A stretch of DNA of 64,000 nt from Sipunculus nudus (lineage: Eukaryota > Annelida > Sipuncula > Golfingiida > Sipunculidae). The stretch lies in assembly GCA_026874595.1 (NCBI GenBank), contig CM049320.1, forward strand, positions 40,916,714 through 40,980,713. The letters run 5' to 3'. The notes beneath the pieces are model-generated. The model worked only from the letters and a program-made list of their open reading frames with translations, did not search any database and was not told the origin of the DNA. Position 1 is the stretch's first letter, and each line of letters starts with the position of its first letter. A program made the translations under genes and the position numbers. This document shows positions 12,601-27,600 of the stretch, piece after piece.

Positions 12601-15600
12601 GGAAGGACAAGGGAAATGTCAGCCAGATGGAAGGAAGGAGGCAAGCAGAGGGGCAAGGGAAATGCCAGCCAGATGGAAGGAAATAGGCAGTGGAAGGACA
12701 GGGGAAATGTCAGCAGGAATCTTAGATTTCAACAAGCATGTTGGTCAGTTCCATATGTCAATCTACTGGCCGCAATTTTGCAACAATCTCTTTGAAACTA
12801 CACTTATTTGAAAAGCAAAACTTCCTGGGGGCCTATTGTTTTTGGTCAACAAAGTCATAAAATCAGTGTTTTCCCCACATCTTTGTCAAAAATGATCACA
12901 GCCACACAAACCATGGCTCATTTTACTTGTCATTCCATTGCCAATTTTCCTGATGTTAAACTGCCTCATTTTGTCAATACCATGATTACACATTTTAACA
13001 GGAATTCAAAAACATTTTCCTGTCCGTCTATCTGTCTGTTCATCCAAGACTTTTTAAAAATCAGAATAAAAACATCAATATATTTATCTAACCACATAGA
13101 TAGAAAGAGGCAAGGAGAGGGGAAAGGGAAATGCCAGCCAGATGGAAGGAAAGAGGCAAGCAAAGGGGAAAGGGAAATTCCAGCCAGATGGAAGGAAAGA
13201 GGCAAGCAGAGGGGAAAGGGAAATGCCAGCCAGATGGAAGGAAAGAGGCAGGTGGAAGGACAGGGGAAATGTCAGCCTGATTGAAGGAAAGAGCCAAGCA
13301 GAGGGGCAAGGGAAATGCCAGCCAGATGGAAGGAAATAGGTGGAAGGACAATGGGGAATACCAGGCAGATCGAGGGAAAGAGGCAGGTGGAAGGACAAGG
13401 GGTATGCCAGCCAGATGAAAGGAGAGAGGTAAATGGAGGGACAGAGAGAACACCATATGATCATGATGGTTCAACTGATGCAACTGAACAACAGTTAGAA
13501 TACCAGGCCATTTAAAGAACCATAAAAGGTAGGTGTCAATGAGAGGTGAAAAGAGACTGATAATGCTTGCCAATCAGGAGAATAGGGTCAGGTGAAGGGC
13601 AGAAAATACCATCAAGATGGAAGAAAGATTCCAAAGAACAAAAAAGCAGTCTCAACATTATGATCTGTTTTACAATATAATTTATTCCAAGAGGGTACTG
13701 GTGCTTAGCTGACTTGTTTAGCTGAAAGTAAGCCAATGTATAAAAAAAGTCATTAGTATGACTGGTTTCAAAATATGGTTTGAGCCATTTTGTTGGCTAT
13801 TCATATTTTGGGTTAGGATAAAATTATCTGCTTGCGTGCATTTTCCCATACTTTCATCCTGGTACACTGCAGACAGATATGTAAATCTACCTTTAAATCT
13901 TCAGATATTTAGGTATTGTTTGTAAAGTAATACACTGCCTCCTGTGAAGTTTCTGCCTTGTAGCTTGCAAGAAAGAAGATTTTTAAAACAACCCTAGACC
14001 TGTCTGACTGCCATATCAAATGGTTGGTGACCATTCTGAAACATGTATTGTTGATGGATAAACTGATGGATAAATGGCCTGATAAATGGGTAGGGGGGGG
14101 GGATTTAAAAAATGGAAAAATCAGGCTTATATTTCCTTCCCACTGGAAACATTAAATTTATATCTGGTTCCATCCTCGGCATGGTAATTAACTGAAATGA
14201 ATGAAGACCCAGTCCTTGCTTTCATTATGTGACAGACCATCTCTTTCCTTAATGTTCCCTGCCGGTGAGCTCACACCCAATCAATACAAGTACTTTATCA
14301 AGAAATGCCAACGCTGATGTTAGAGATACTTGAAAACATTTCTATTTTCTTTTAGTTGCATAAGCAGTCTACCTGGTAATTGCTTAACCAGTAATAAATG
14401 TAAAGAACAAGTTCATTATTCATGCGTTTCTCAGTAGTTTATGTGTATATGGTTTTGCATTTTCCTTCCAACAAACTGATAAAACTGATATTTCTAAAAA
14501 AAATTATCTGTCATGCTGGCAGAAATAAATGCAATGTGAATCTTACCATTTATTAATTATAACAGTGGAGGCATATGAAAGGCTCTAAAGTTAGCACACA
14601 ATGATTAAAATATTTCAAGACTTAAAAGCCTCATGTTTTACTGACAGATCTATACTCCAGAAAATATTACCTAATATATGTCAATCTAATGCTGCTATTT
14701 TTAAATTCTCTACTTCTTAATGATTAAATAATGTATCTGCAACATACTTTATAAACATTTCTGGAATTAGACCAAGGTGCTATAAGAAAGGTGCCTCAAA
14801 TCTGCAATTAAAATATGATACATATGATGCCCATCATAAAGGATATTATCCTAAAAATATCCATCAATCAGCTGTGTCTGTTATAAGTAAATTACTGATC
14901 TGGTCAGAGAAGTCAATACTCCTATGTAAAATCTGTCTGTCCTCCCATTTTTATGCCCCAATCAGGTGACAAGGTATTGTATTTTCCCCTTGGTTTGTTG
15001 CTGGCAGGAATCTTAGATTTCAACAAGCATGTTGGTCAGTTCCATATGTCAATCTACTGGTCACAATTTTGCAACAATCTCTTTGAAACTACACTTATTT
15101 GAAAAGCAAAACTTCCTAGGGGCCTATTGTTTTTGGTCAACAAAGTCATAAAATCAGTGTTTTCCCCACATCTTTGTCAAAAATGATCACAGCCACACAA
15201 ACCATGGCTCATTTTACTTGTCATTCCATTGCCAATTTTCCTGATGTTAAACTGCCTCATTTTGTCATTACCATGATTACACATTTTAACAGGAATTCAA
15301 AAACATTTTCCTGTCCGTCCATCTGTCTGTTCATCCAAGACTTTTTAAAAATCAGAATAAAAACATCAATATATTTATTATTTATTATATTAATATATTA
15401 GTTACCTAACATGCCCAAGATATTAAAAGAAAATTAATTAATTACTAGCTCTGAATTTCAAATTAAAACAATAAACAATAGTGACAAAAATGTGCATAAT
15501 ATGCCCATTGTGTATCTAGTGACCTCTGACCTTAGTAAATATGTGTGAATTTTGATGAGAATGAAATTCAGGTGAGAAACTCTATTCGTAAATATGTATA

Positions 15601-18600
15601 ATGAGTTTCATGTAAATCCATAGAATATTTGTAAGTCACCAAGGAACCTTCAAAGTTGGATTACCTCAAAACTCATTAATTATGCATGAATTTTGATGAG
15701 AATGTTAATGAGGTGAGAAAGGCTTTTGGTAAATACGTATAATGAGTTTCATGAAAATCCATAGGATATTTGGTAAATCACCAAGGTGCCTCCAACATTC
15801 AGTGACTTCTGACCTCATTAAATATGCATGAATTTTGCTGGAATTTGAACTAAGGCGAGATATTTTATTGATTAACATTTCTGATGAGTTTTATCAAAAT
15901 CCTTCATATTCTTTGTAAGTTATCCCAATGACACCACAAAGTAGCTGAGTGACCAATGATCTTATTCAATATGTGTGGAGCCGTGGATGTTGCCCATAAT
16001 CAAATTGGGGAGATAATCTGTTGGTTAGTAATTATGGTTAGTTTTGTGAAAATTCTTCAAAGCCCTGGTAGGTTCTCAGGATAACACTTAAAGTTAATGG
16101 ACAGACGGACGGACATACTGACGGATGGAAGGTGGGTATACCATAATACTCCCGTCATATGATGAGTGTATAAATATCAGTAACCAGATCTTTTTGTTGC
16201 TTGGACATTCGATCTACCAGATTTGTGAGTCAGCGATAATATCAGAAGTTAGACACCATATATTGTATCATTTCCGTGTATTTTGTCAAGTATATGTGAA
16301 TGACATTTCTGTGGGCCTTTGTATACTGTTAGTGCTCCTTAAATTATTTAAAACAAGATGAACCTGGCATGTGCATTCCACTGTATTAGTTGAAAATTTG
16401 AGCATGTTATTATGGCACATTGACCTGTTTTTAATATTCATAGAGGGCCCTACTGGTTGATACTGAGTGTGGTTCCCAGCCTGCCTTGCATGACCCCCAA
16501 CAGTTAGCATCATTTGTGAAGCAACGGATGTGTACAATTTGGGGGTAAATATTGCATGTTGTGGAAAGTCTGCTCTGATTTAATTATTCATATATTTTCA
16601 CTCCAGCTATTGAAATTTTGCGGTTTCAATTTTTTAAAGTTAAGAAAAATAATGATTTATTGTAAAAAATACTAATTCTGAATTTCTTTATAATGTATAG
16701 TTTGTATAAAACTAGTGAGCATTATGGGTAGGTAACCCACCTGGTAAGCATTGTTATATCCTGGATGGTCCAAGTCATGGCAGATGGCTGATGTGATGAG
16801 TGTCAGTATTTCTATATCATCTAACCTGTGCTGCAGTTCAATCAGGCATATCAAACCATACATCTGTAAACAACAAAAACATATCATCTCTGCATGTTAT
16901 TCTTAAAAGTAAATATTACTGAAACAATACAGCAAATATCTGGAATCATTACTATTGAAAGCAACTTACAATAATGCACAGTGAATTCCAAATGTTCAAA
17001 TGAAGAAGCAAGAGACCAAGAGGTCTAATGTGCCACAGTGTACATGACAGTAGTTGATCAAAGAACAAAAATACCATATCAGCAAGGTTATCTGGGCTGG
17101 AACACCAGGGTGTGCGACTTAAAAATGTGTCTCAGGCTATCATTTGTCTCATTCTTGGCCCTATGCCAGAACAGGTGTTACCAGACCAATGAGAGTGGGT
17201 GTGGCATGTTTAAAATTTGGGTTGGATGCACAATGCAATAACATGATTTCAGTGGTCTGACAACAATTCTGTGCCCACCCTGGTGTTCCAGCCCAGAGAA
17301 CCTTGTCATACATAGCAGCAGTTACATGAAAGGGTGTCTGGGACAACAGCTGTGTTAAAGGCTGTGGGCCGAGTGTAACCAAAATCTAAGTAAGATTGCT
17401 GTGTGTCTATATTTATTCAACACAAGGCACCCTCCACAACAGCAGACTGTCTAGCTCCTTCCGGAAACTGATCTAGCTAATAATCACATGAAACTGGTTT
17501 GATTTATCAATATTGCTCAAAACGTTTAAAACCAGTTTGTGTGTGAAAAGGAGATGAAAGACACCAGGGTTTGTCTATTGGGTTCCTACTGTATATACAT
17601 CACAGCTCCTGATTGTTCTGATAGATCATACATCTGGGATCCCCTGGATGTTATCAATATTTAATATCAACTCAGTCACTACCAATCTCCAGCCCTACAG
17701 ACTATGTACCTGGGATATAAAGACCTTGTTATGACTAATATGGGGCTGATTAATGATTCAGCTGCCTTCAACATACCTCAGTCACTTACACCACCTCAGG
17801 AGGTTTACAAAGACATAAAGACAGGAGGGTGTCAATAAATACCACCCACCTGTCATACATGTGTTTAACTGACTACAGGAACTGTTAACCTCACAGAGCT
17901 TACTGTCAAGATACTGTAGCTGTTTCATATTTGAGTGGCTAAAATTTTGAGATTTCCATTAACCAGTGTTTTGCGATGGTTTGATTTTCACTATCTCACA
18001 TGACGTATCCTTTGTTGTATGAAAGAGTATATGTGTACCCAGCAAATATTGATGATTTCAAAATTTTTGTTCATTATAGAGAGATAATGCAAAATACATT
18101 ATATTATTCATTATATCAGTCCTTGACATTTGGAGCATACAAAAGATATTTGTTGAAATTAAAGGGACATTATCAGAAACAATATCATGCCTATTCTTTC
18201 ACACTATCTATTAACCTTTGATTTATACTAAAGTTTCCAGGCAAAACCATCCCATCACACGGTCTGAGAACCTCCATTTGAGCTGTTTAACACCTTGTTT
18301 TAATTAAGTTTGCGTGTAAGTAAACAATAACAAGGCGTGCATCTAGAGCTACAACTTTGCACATGCACGACAGATCCCAACAGGGCCAAATGAAAATTCA
18401 TTGTAGAACCTGTCCCAACAGATTTGTACGATAGTTCCAGGGACCTCAGCTGAAATGACACAGGTAGCACAGGTGGTGTATCAGGTCCCAGGCCTTAGCC
18501 GCTACAACATGCGATGTTTCAACCAGCATGAACATGTATTACATTTTTGGGGCAAAGACAGTCAGGAAATCTGTTTGACAGCTAGGTTTTGTGGCCCAGT

Positions 18601-21600
18601 TGAGGTAATTAATTTCAAAGAGAATTCGCTATTTTTTGTGTTAATTCAACATGCTTTTTTGGTGATTAGGCCCCTTTAATATGTCAACGAGTTTAACCTT
18701 GTGATGCAACAGGCACAGAATTGTATATAAGATGTTAGTGAGTTATGGTATAAATGAATGTTGAACTGTGTTGTATGAGCATCTTATTCCAACAGGGTTT
18801 TATTTTTTCACAATTTTTGCATAACTGCGAATTTGAAACCTTTGCACATATGAAGCTATCCACAGTATGTTTAAATGCTGTCTGCCCAGTTGTATCCTGG
18901 CTGCAGGTGCATGTATTAGATTGATCTGTACATTTATAAACCTTTTTTAATAAATTATTGCTCAAAGAAATCCTTCAATATCATGCTAATACAGGCTGTC
19001 TAGGCTATTATATCTTCAATACACTGAAATGATTTTGTCAATTACTGATGAATGTGTAAAAAATAAAATTATATATCAACAGAAACAATTTGTGTAACTA
19101 AATAAACTTTTCTTTTATTTCACGTTTTAAATATGATATTCTTTATTGACAGATATCTTACAGTTAACTTAGTGTGCCTCTTCATATGTATATCTAATAA
19201 TATTCTTCAGTTCATTGCTAAAATAATAAATTCCTTGAATATTATAAAGTTGAAAGGACACAGCTCATTACAAAGATCAAAGGATTATCTCCTTTCATAG
19301 TGACAAATAGATACATCATGTTAAATATGATATATCCATCATGTACATGCATATTTATTACACTTATATATTATATATTGCATAATTAAGTCTAAAATGT
19401 TCTTGGACATACTGACAGATATTGAGCCATATGTGGTTTCCTCTGTCCTTAAACTATATTCAGATTGGTCATGACAACCCACTTTGACAGACCTAAGGGT
19501 TTTCTGTTCATTTGATCTCTCAGTCAGAAATAATGTTGGGCAAATGTGGAAGAAACGTTAGCGACTGGTTCATTTAACATCAAAAATCAATTCCGCTCCA
19601 TTAGCAAAGGAGCTATTTGTGGCATGCACCCTCGAAGGGACCTGCCATTGTTCTGAGAGGGAAAAACAAGTTGTTCTGTCTACATAAAACACTGATACCT
19701 CTTATCTCATTGAAAATTTAAATATACATTAACCTTGGGTTGAAGCTTTCAATACCTCCGCTAAGGAGGTTATGTTTTTTTCAAGTGTTGGTTTGTTTGT
19801 TTGTTTCTCTGTTTGTTTGTTTGTCTGATAAAAACATTTCTTGACATGAGCACCGCAAACTTGCATAATACCCCTGTTGTATGTCTTGTAACCTCTAATC
19901 TCATTAAATATGCATGAAATCTGCTGAAGAATTTAATTGGGGTGAGAAACTCTCTTGGTAAATATGGTAAATATTGTTATAGTTATTAATAGTTTATAGT
20001 TGTAAATAGTCATTATATGGTAATAACTTACGAAGAATATGAAGGATTTTGATAAATCTCATCAGAAATGTTATAATCAATAAAATATCTCGCATAAGTT
20101 TGATTTCCAGCAAAATCCATGCATATTTAATAAGGTCAAGAGGCCACCACACTTTGGAGGCACCAGCTGCCACTTTATTAGCATGCATATGATTTGCATA
20201 TATATGGGCTCGGTGCTGGTAAATTTTGCAAGAAAACCCCATTATATGCTTACTTCTGGTGAATAAAGGTACAGTATATTTCATATCTTGCTTTAAAAAA
20301 ATCCTCCCTTCATTACCTGATGACATGTCTTGACCAATGTTAGTCCCACCACAGATTCCTTTATGGATGGCCATATAATTTATGACTGTCAGGTCTGCCC
20401 CTTGCTATTTCAAGACTGTCATTGAAACTTAGCATCTTGGAAGTTCCTAGTAAAATCTTTTTGGGAACCTAAATAAGGTTCCTGTTAGTGGTGGGCCGAT
20501 CATCGAGTTTTATCGAAAGTCAGTCAGTTTGCTGCAACTTTCAAGTGCTCGATTACCAAAGGCAACTTTCGATTACATCATAATAATGACGGTTTTCTTT
20601 CCAGAATGCCTCTAAGTTACAGGCAAAAATTATTCTTCCTTTTTTACCACATTCAGCGCTTCATATAATGAGTATGCATTCCCAAATAACTTCTGTATAT
20701 GTAACTGAGAATGACATGGTTGATGCGAGAACGGAGGACTTATTAAACCTCTGTGAACTGGCAGGGGGCTGCAGAATTAGCGGAGAGCTCAAGGGGAGGA
20801 ACTGAGACCATGTGCTGGAATGGTTTTGTCTGAAAACATTTATGTAAAGCAACAGTGGACTGATAGTGGGAAAGAAGAAGCATAATATTGCTACTGATTA
20901 TGTCCCATTAATTTTCCACAATATCAGTTTTTTCTAAGTTATTTGTGGTAAATGTCCAGCAACATTTATTGGTATCCTGATAAAAATTCTATCTAGCAGA
21001 TTTTTAGATCTAGCAGGACATGTGTCCTGTTAAAATTTGAAATATTTCTAAACGTGACCAGGATAAGCTGTATTATGTCAGCCATTAATTCCATTTTTAT
21101 GGCTGTAAAGTGTACTTCTTTTTTTAATGGTGAAAACTACAGTGATATTCTATGGGTCACAATAATCCTGGTAGCCAGTATTAGGTAAGGGAGATGATAT
21201 CCAGCACATTAAATACCTGGCTGATATTTGGGTGATGGCAAAAAAAGGGGATCAACCAAATCACAGAGTATAACTGCTGACATGGTACTTGTAACATGCT
21301 TATAAAAGACAAAGAAATTAACAAGGTATGATTTTCAGACATACGAATGATATTTATTGAATTTTTTACTGAAAATAATAATTCATGAGGGCGACACCTA
21401 AGAAACAATGGATCAGTGAAACCTGCTGTTCTGTCATGCAAAATCATGGCTCATGATGCATTTAAAATGTTATCTGTTAATATTAATGACCGGAGCACAA
21501 AACCCACTAATGTTTTACAAAAATGAACAAATTTTATTTGAAAAATGAAGTGAAGCTGGCAGAAATAAGAGAGTATGTTGACATGAAAGAAGATTGGAGG

Positions 21601-24600
21601 TAGAGTTTGGTGACAGGGGCAGCTGCTACGATCAGATTAACTGTCTGCTGATACATAAAACAGGGTACTACATCCCCACCTCCCCAGTCACATGTCACCA
21701 TTTCTAACATCTGGTGTTTCATTCACAGACCAGGCTGTTTAAGTGAAGCCAATTCAGAGGCCCAGCCCCCTTCTAGAACATTAATCCTCAGACCAAGGTA
21801 GCTATAATTATAAGCAAGTTCATAAAGCCAGCTAACACACCCCTCCTCAGGCCAAGGATTACAGAATGTTGTTAGCCTAGCTAATAAACTAATCCTGAGA
21901 CCAGGGTACCAAACTAAGTTCAACAGATTTTACAGATGACTGATTTTCGCATAAAATTTAGTGATGCAGGCTAGTAGAGGCTTTCTTTTTTGTCAAAAAC
22001 ATTATACTGTGGAAGATCTGAGGACAAAGAAAGTCAAACAACATTACACCGTGGAAGATCTGGAGACATGAAAGTCAAACATCATTACACCGTGGAAGAT
22101 CTGAGAAAAGGAAAGTCAAACAACATTATTACACTCTGGAAGATCTAAGGACATGAATGTCAAACATTACACTGTAGAAGATCTGAGGCCAGGAAAGTCA
22201 AACAATATTACGCTGTTGAAGATCTGAGGACAGACAAGTCAAACAACATTACACCATGGAAGATCTGAGGACATGAAAGTCAAACATCATTACACTGTGG
22301 AAGATCTGAGGACATGAAAGTCAAAAATCATTACACCTTGGAAGATCTGAGGACATGAAAGTCAAAAATCATTACACCGTGGAAGATCCGAGGATAAAGA
22401 AAGTAAAACAACATCACTCTGTGGATGATCTGAGGACATGACAGTCATACAACATTATACTGTGAATGATCTTAGGACAAGAAAGTCAAACAACATTACA
22501 TTGTGGAAGATCTGAGAACAGGAAAGTCAAACAATATTATTACACTGTGGAAGATCTAAGGACATGAAAGTCAAACATTACACTGTGGAAGATCTGAGGA
22601 CAGGAGAGTCAAACAACATTACACTGTGGAAGATTTGAGGACAAGAAAGTCAAACAACATTACACTGGAAGATTTGAGGACAAGAAAGTCAAACAACATT
22701 ACACTGTGGAAGATCTGAGGACAGAAAAGTCAAACAACATTACACTGTGGAAGATCCGAGGACAGAAAAGTCAAACAATATTACACTTTTCTTATCAATC
22801 ATTTAACTATGTGTGAATGTAAATCTGATGTATAAACGATAAATTTAAACAAAAACAAAGCACTGTAATGTTCTTTATTGAGTGTACATTACCACCATAC
22901 GGTCATGATCACCGATATTCACGCCGTCCAGTTCGACCGACGTAATAATGCTGATTGCCTTAAATTATCCTTGGTGGCCCTGAGGACGCTGAAAAACTTG
23001 TACCCTTGTATAAGACGGCCCCTCTTCTTTGCCAAATATTTTTAGGATAAAATCTGTTGTCCTGTTTAGAACAAATACGGTACTACAAATTCAGGTGTCA
23101 GTTCCAAACTTATGTATCTGATGAAGGTAATATATGCTAAATTCTTTGTGTCATAATACTACAAACTTCGGTGCCATTTCTAAACTCATGTAACTGATAA
23201 AGGAGTTATTTGTTAACTATGACATAAAGAAATACCAAGTCTTTTAGACCTGCATTTGTCCTGGAAGTCAGTCATGTACAAATTTCCACCTATGGCAGAT
23301 GTAGCATTCACATCAATTTGGAGGCCTTATAGTGATTGTATGGTGCATTTCTTCAATTACAAGCAATTACTCAATGGCAAGAGAGATAGACTCACTGTGG
23401 AGAATACAAAAAGACTAGGAGTACTGCATGTATATACACATGTTGAACATCTGTGACAGGCTTTCTGGATTTTTAATATCATGGGAGATGCAGCAAAACA
23501 GAATCAGTAAAGATCTAGAATACGGGTAGTCGACAAGGGACTACCTGTATCTGCTGAAATCAGAGTGGGACGGGGAAGTGAGGCATGGATTGAGTGACAA
23601 GAGGAAAAAGAGTGAGGTGTGTTGCATATTAGCATGGTGGTGCTACCTGCCACATAATCCAGAAAGTTATCCAAGATGTATACAATTGCAAAATTTAAGG
23701 CAGATAAGGCAAACCACTGCAGAGGTGCGAGTGATTTTATCCCACGGCAGACAAACAGATGAATGCTATGCAAAAATGGTTGAAGGTGGCGCCACCAGTT
23801 TTACGTATGATAAAGAGCTATGTGAGATCTATACACATGCAAAATTTCAGGAGGATAAGTCCATCCAGTCCTGAGATACAAGCCTGGATGTCTGAAACCT
23901 GAACATAAATGTACATGGCGCCACCTGTCATAAAATCAAGAAAGCTATCCAAGATGAATACACATGCAAAAATTTTAGGTGGATAAGTCCATTCACTGCA
24001 GAGATAAGAGTAATTTTATCCCAAGGCAGATGAACAGATGGACGCTGTGCAAAAATGGTTGCAGGTGGCGCCACCATTTTTATGTATGTTATCAAGCTAT
24101 CCAAGGGCTACATTTGTGCCAAATTTTTAGCCTGATTGATCAAATGAGTCCGAAGATGTGTGGGTTTATGTGTGAAAACATATGCACAAATGGAGGCTGG
24201 GCAAGGAGGAAAGATCAGAGGTCAACCAAAAATGAGGGCGCGGCAGTTCACATGTGAATCTATCTTAATTCCAAATTTTTAAAAATTCTGCCCAGTGGTT
24301 ACGGAGGAGTTCTCCGGAAACCTATGCGGCGGCGGTGGTGTGCAACTGAAAACATAGTATCTGCAAAACTCTGTTTTGGCGGATACAATAAATGCAGCAA
24401 AAAGGAAATCAGTAATAACTAACAGACTTAGCAGTCAGCCAGGTTTTCTGTCTCAGATGGCCTTACAGCTAGTTTCTGGGCCTAAAAACCTTAATTGAAC
24501 GGATATGTTACAAATAAGTGGCATCTGGTCCACCCTGTAGATGACTGACAGTGCTTATTCCACCAAATGACAATTCAATTAATGAATAATGAAGGGAAGG

Positions 24601-27600
24601 GTTTAATCCAATATCACCAAATTTGACCTCGGAGATGTCCATGACTAAAGTGTATAGTGGTAGGTTACACACCTCTACATGAGATAGATTCAGGACTGAA
24701 TTGAATGCCCTAGAACTCCTTGTGTCCTACAGAATACAAAACTTATAAATGTGAATTCCATATTTTTTTTTTCGATTAAGAAACTATTTGTAAGCAGGAG
24801 ATATGAATTTCAGAAGTAGGCAGTTCTTCAAGTATCACCAGTTGCTTAAACATATTATCTGGTACAAATTTTTTTCCCACATAATTCACCCAAAGTAAAA
24901 ATGCATATGAAAACAAATCCCCTGTATTTTTGTGTAATATATAATTAGAGAGAATTTTAGCTGGGAGGGATCTGCCTATACAGAGAGTCTTCCTATATAG
25001 CCAATACAGACACATGCAATCTTACTCAAATAACTAAACATCTTGCCAATGGACTGCTGACACTTTTTATCATTTCTATGCCTTGACGCAAAATGAATTT
25101 GATGCATAAAAAAAGAATCAGTGTAGATCTTGCGAAAAAAAAAGCCGAATCTTTTTGGCCCAAAGACACCCATATAGGGTATCACAAGATTTATTATTAG
25201 TGGAACATCCAGCTTCCATACCCAGCAGATACTTGACATTTGTGGTAATGGTGCATTTCAAGCAATTTCCAATTACTGCGCAGAATTTAATACAGGTCTG
25301 CTTTCAACATTTCAGTATTTTAAAAGTTACAGAAGTTTCATTTTTTCTCCCAACAGATTCATGTTGTGAAGAAGAACCCTTTCACTGAAAGCCAACTGAG
25401 GTTGTTTTCATCTCTTAATGGCCATTATGATAAATGATTAACAGTGTTGTGAAAAACAAAACATAATAAAAACACAACTCCTGCCAATCATTTTAATGTT
25501 CATGTCAAGTGCTTCTTGCTTTAAGTGTCAAAAACTGCAGAACTCTTGCCAAAAGAAAATGAAGATCCATTAAGCTTTGGCGAAGCCACACTGCAGTCAG
25601 TTCCTGTTCCCACAGAGCAGTTTAACCCTGGCTTGACACCGCTTTCTTTAAAACAATTATCCTGGCTGGGGTTTCATTCATTTTTATACCTCTGCTGGGG
25701 AATTAGTAGCAGCACTATTAGTCATTATGGCTCATGCCCTGCATTCCATTAATCTATTTTGAAAATAGTTGGGCTAAATTTTTTCTGTACTAATAAGGAA
25801 CTCAGCTGCATAAAAGTTCTTAACTTCATGCATGTAAGTTAATGATCTACAATACACTTATCTATCATGAATACAGTCCAGTGGAATCATCTTAAATAAT
25901 GCATGAGACAAATATACTGATCAATATCAAATAAAAGATATAGCCTGAACTGTCATACATCTTCAAATGCATTAAGTACATTAATAAAAGATGCCAGAAG
26001 AAACCCAGACCTGCAAAAGGCAAATTACTGAGAAAAAAGTGCTCTGGTAAAAAGGATTAGCCTTCTTTGAAATAAAGAGGGAAAAAAGAGTAAAATCACC
26101 CTTTTACTTATCACAAACTGAATAAAGATATGTTTCGCAAACTAAGTGTTTGTATATGACTATGTATCACTCCAAAAGTCAGAAACATGCACTGCACATC
26201 CCCCTGCATCAAGATAAAGGATCATCTTGTGACACACGCTGGACATTTGCATACACAAAAATTGCGAAGTCTCCACATGTCATAATTTTTGTTGTGAACT
26301 GGGAACCAAGGAAAAAGTTGACTTTTTTATTGTTTATTGGCACACCTGAAACTCCTGGCAGTCCTCTGCATTAGCCTTCCTTGTAGAAGAGCAAAAACAT
26401 GCTTCACCACAAACATGTGGATTATGGTTAATACTATTAGTTATCCTAATAGGTCAGCGTGTCATTAGAATGAGTTTGCTAAACAGACATACGTCTCCCC
26501 TCAAAATGCCCCCATCCCCAAATATTGGAAATAATAAGCACTTCTTTAAAAGTTGTGAAGTTTACAGAAAAAATATATTTCGACAGATCTTATTAAAATA
26601 TAAAATTTACGGTCAAAAGTATTCAAACTCCTTGCTTTTAAAACTCTCTTAGATTTCTGAAGATTTGACTTAGAAAATGAAGGTCAAGTTCTCAAGGTTT
26701 TTTTAAATTTTCAGAGGTCTTAGTTGAAACAATTGCTGCATCAAATTTGAGGAATAAAATGTGCAGTACTTCCTAAGACATGGGGTTTACAATATTTTTA
26801 TTTTGGTCATATGACCTTGAAAATAAAAGTCAAGGTTGCTGGTTTTTGAATTCCTTGGAAATTGGTATAAACAAATTACATATCAAATTTCCCTAGAAGT
26901 ACTGTGTGGTTGAAAACTTATTGGTTACACACTGGTTAACACACTGGTTACCGAACCATCTGTTTGCAAAATGTGCTATACTAGTTAAACGATTACGAGG
27001 TTATGACCTTTGAGCGCCATCTATTGATTATGTGATGAAAAAGGAAGTATTTGAATGCTCAACAAGTTTATTTGTTGAAGAACGTGTGGTCTTAAGCCTG
27101 CCACCTACAGGCCATGTTGCTGCAACACCATGCAATGCGACTTAATTTGCAAGGGATTTGCGACTGGTTGCTGATTATAATCGCATTTGAATCGCAAGTG
27201 AGTGGGCCTTGCGACGCAACTTGCGACCTCCAGGCCAAGACAAAAATCACCAGTGGGTGGCAGGCTTTAGACTAAGTTTTGTTTATTTAAAAAAATACAT
27301 GTTCAAGCAATATCTAAAAATACTGTTTCACCAGTAATGCAGCCCTGCTCAAATTTAGGCACAACCATCAGTGTGCGTAATTTGGTGAGTGAATATCTTT
27401 TATCAGTCACACCGTGAAAACAACTGTGGTTTATGACTCACTCAGAAAAAAGTTGCAAATACATACAAGCCTGTTTAAAATATTAATTTCATATTAAACT
27501 TTCATTATAAAACTAACAATGAATAAAATTAACATATAAATAAACAGTCTCAGTAAATGTTCATTCTTAGTATTCATTTCCTTTTTCCTCTTCCTAAAAT

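Noticed and set aside
12195-13573. Several open frames of 100-168 codons on both strands
   Set aside because: All lie in the 46-bp minisatellite or the block between its arrays; the same residues recur in every frame and strand, as expected of a short tandem repeat.
17038-17382. Open frames on both strands over 17038-17382
   Set aside because: They run through the 29-bp-TIR MITE and have no protein similarity.
20485-20580. Sequence 'agtggtgggccgatcatcgag' considered as a hAT terminus
   Set aside because: Resembles hAT ends, but no matching opposite terminus or 8-bp duplication was found.
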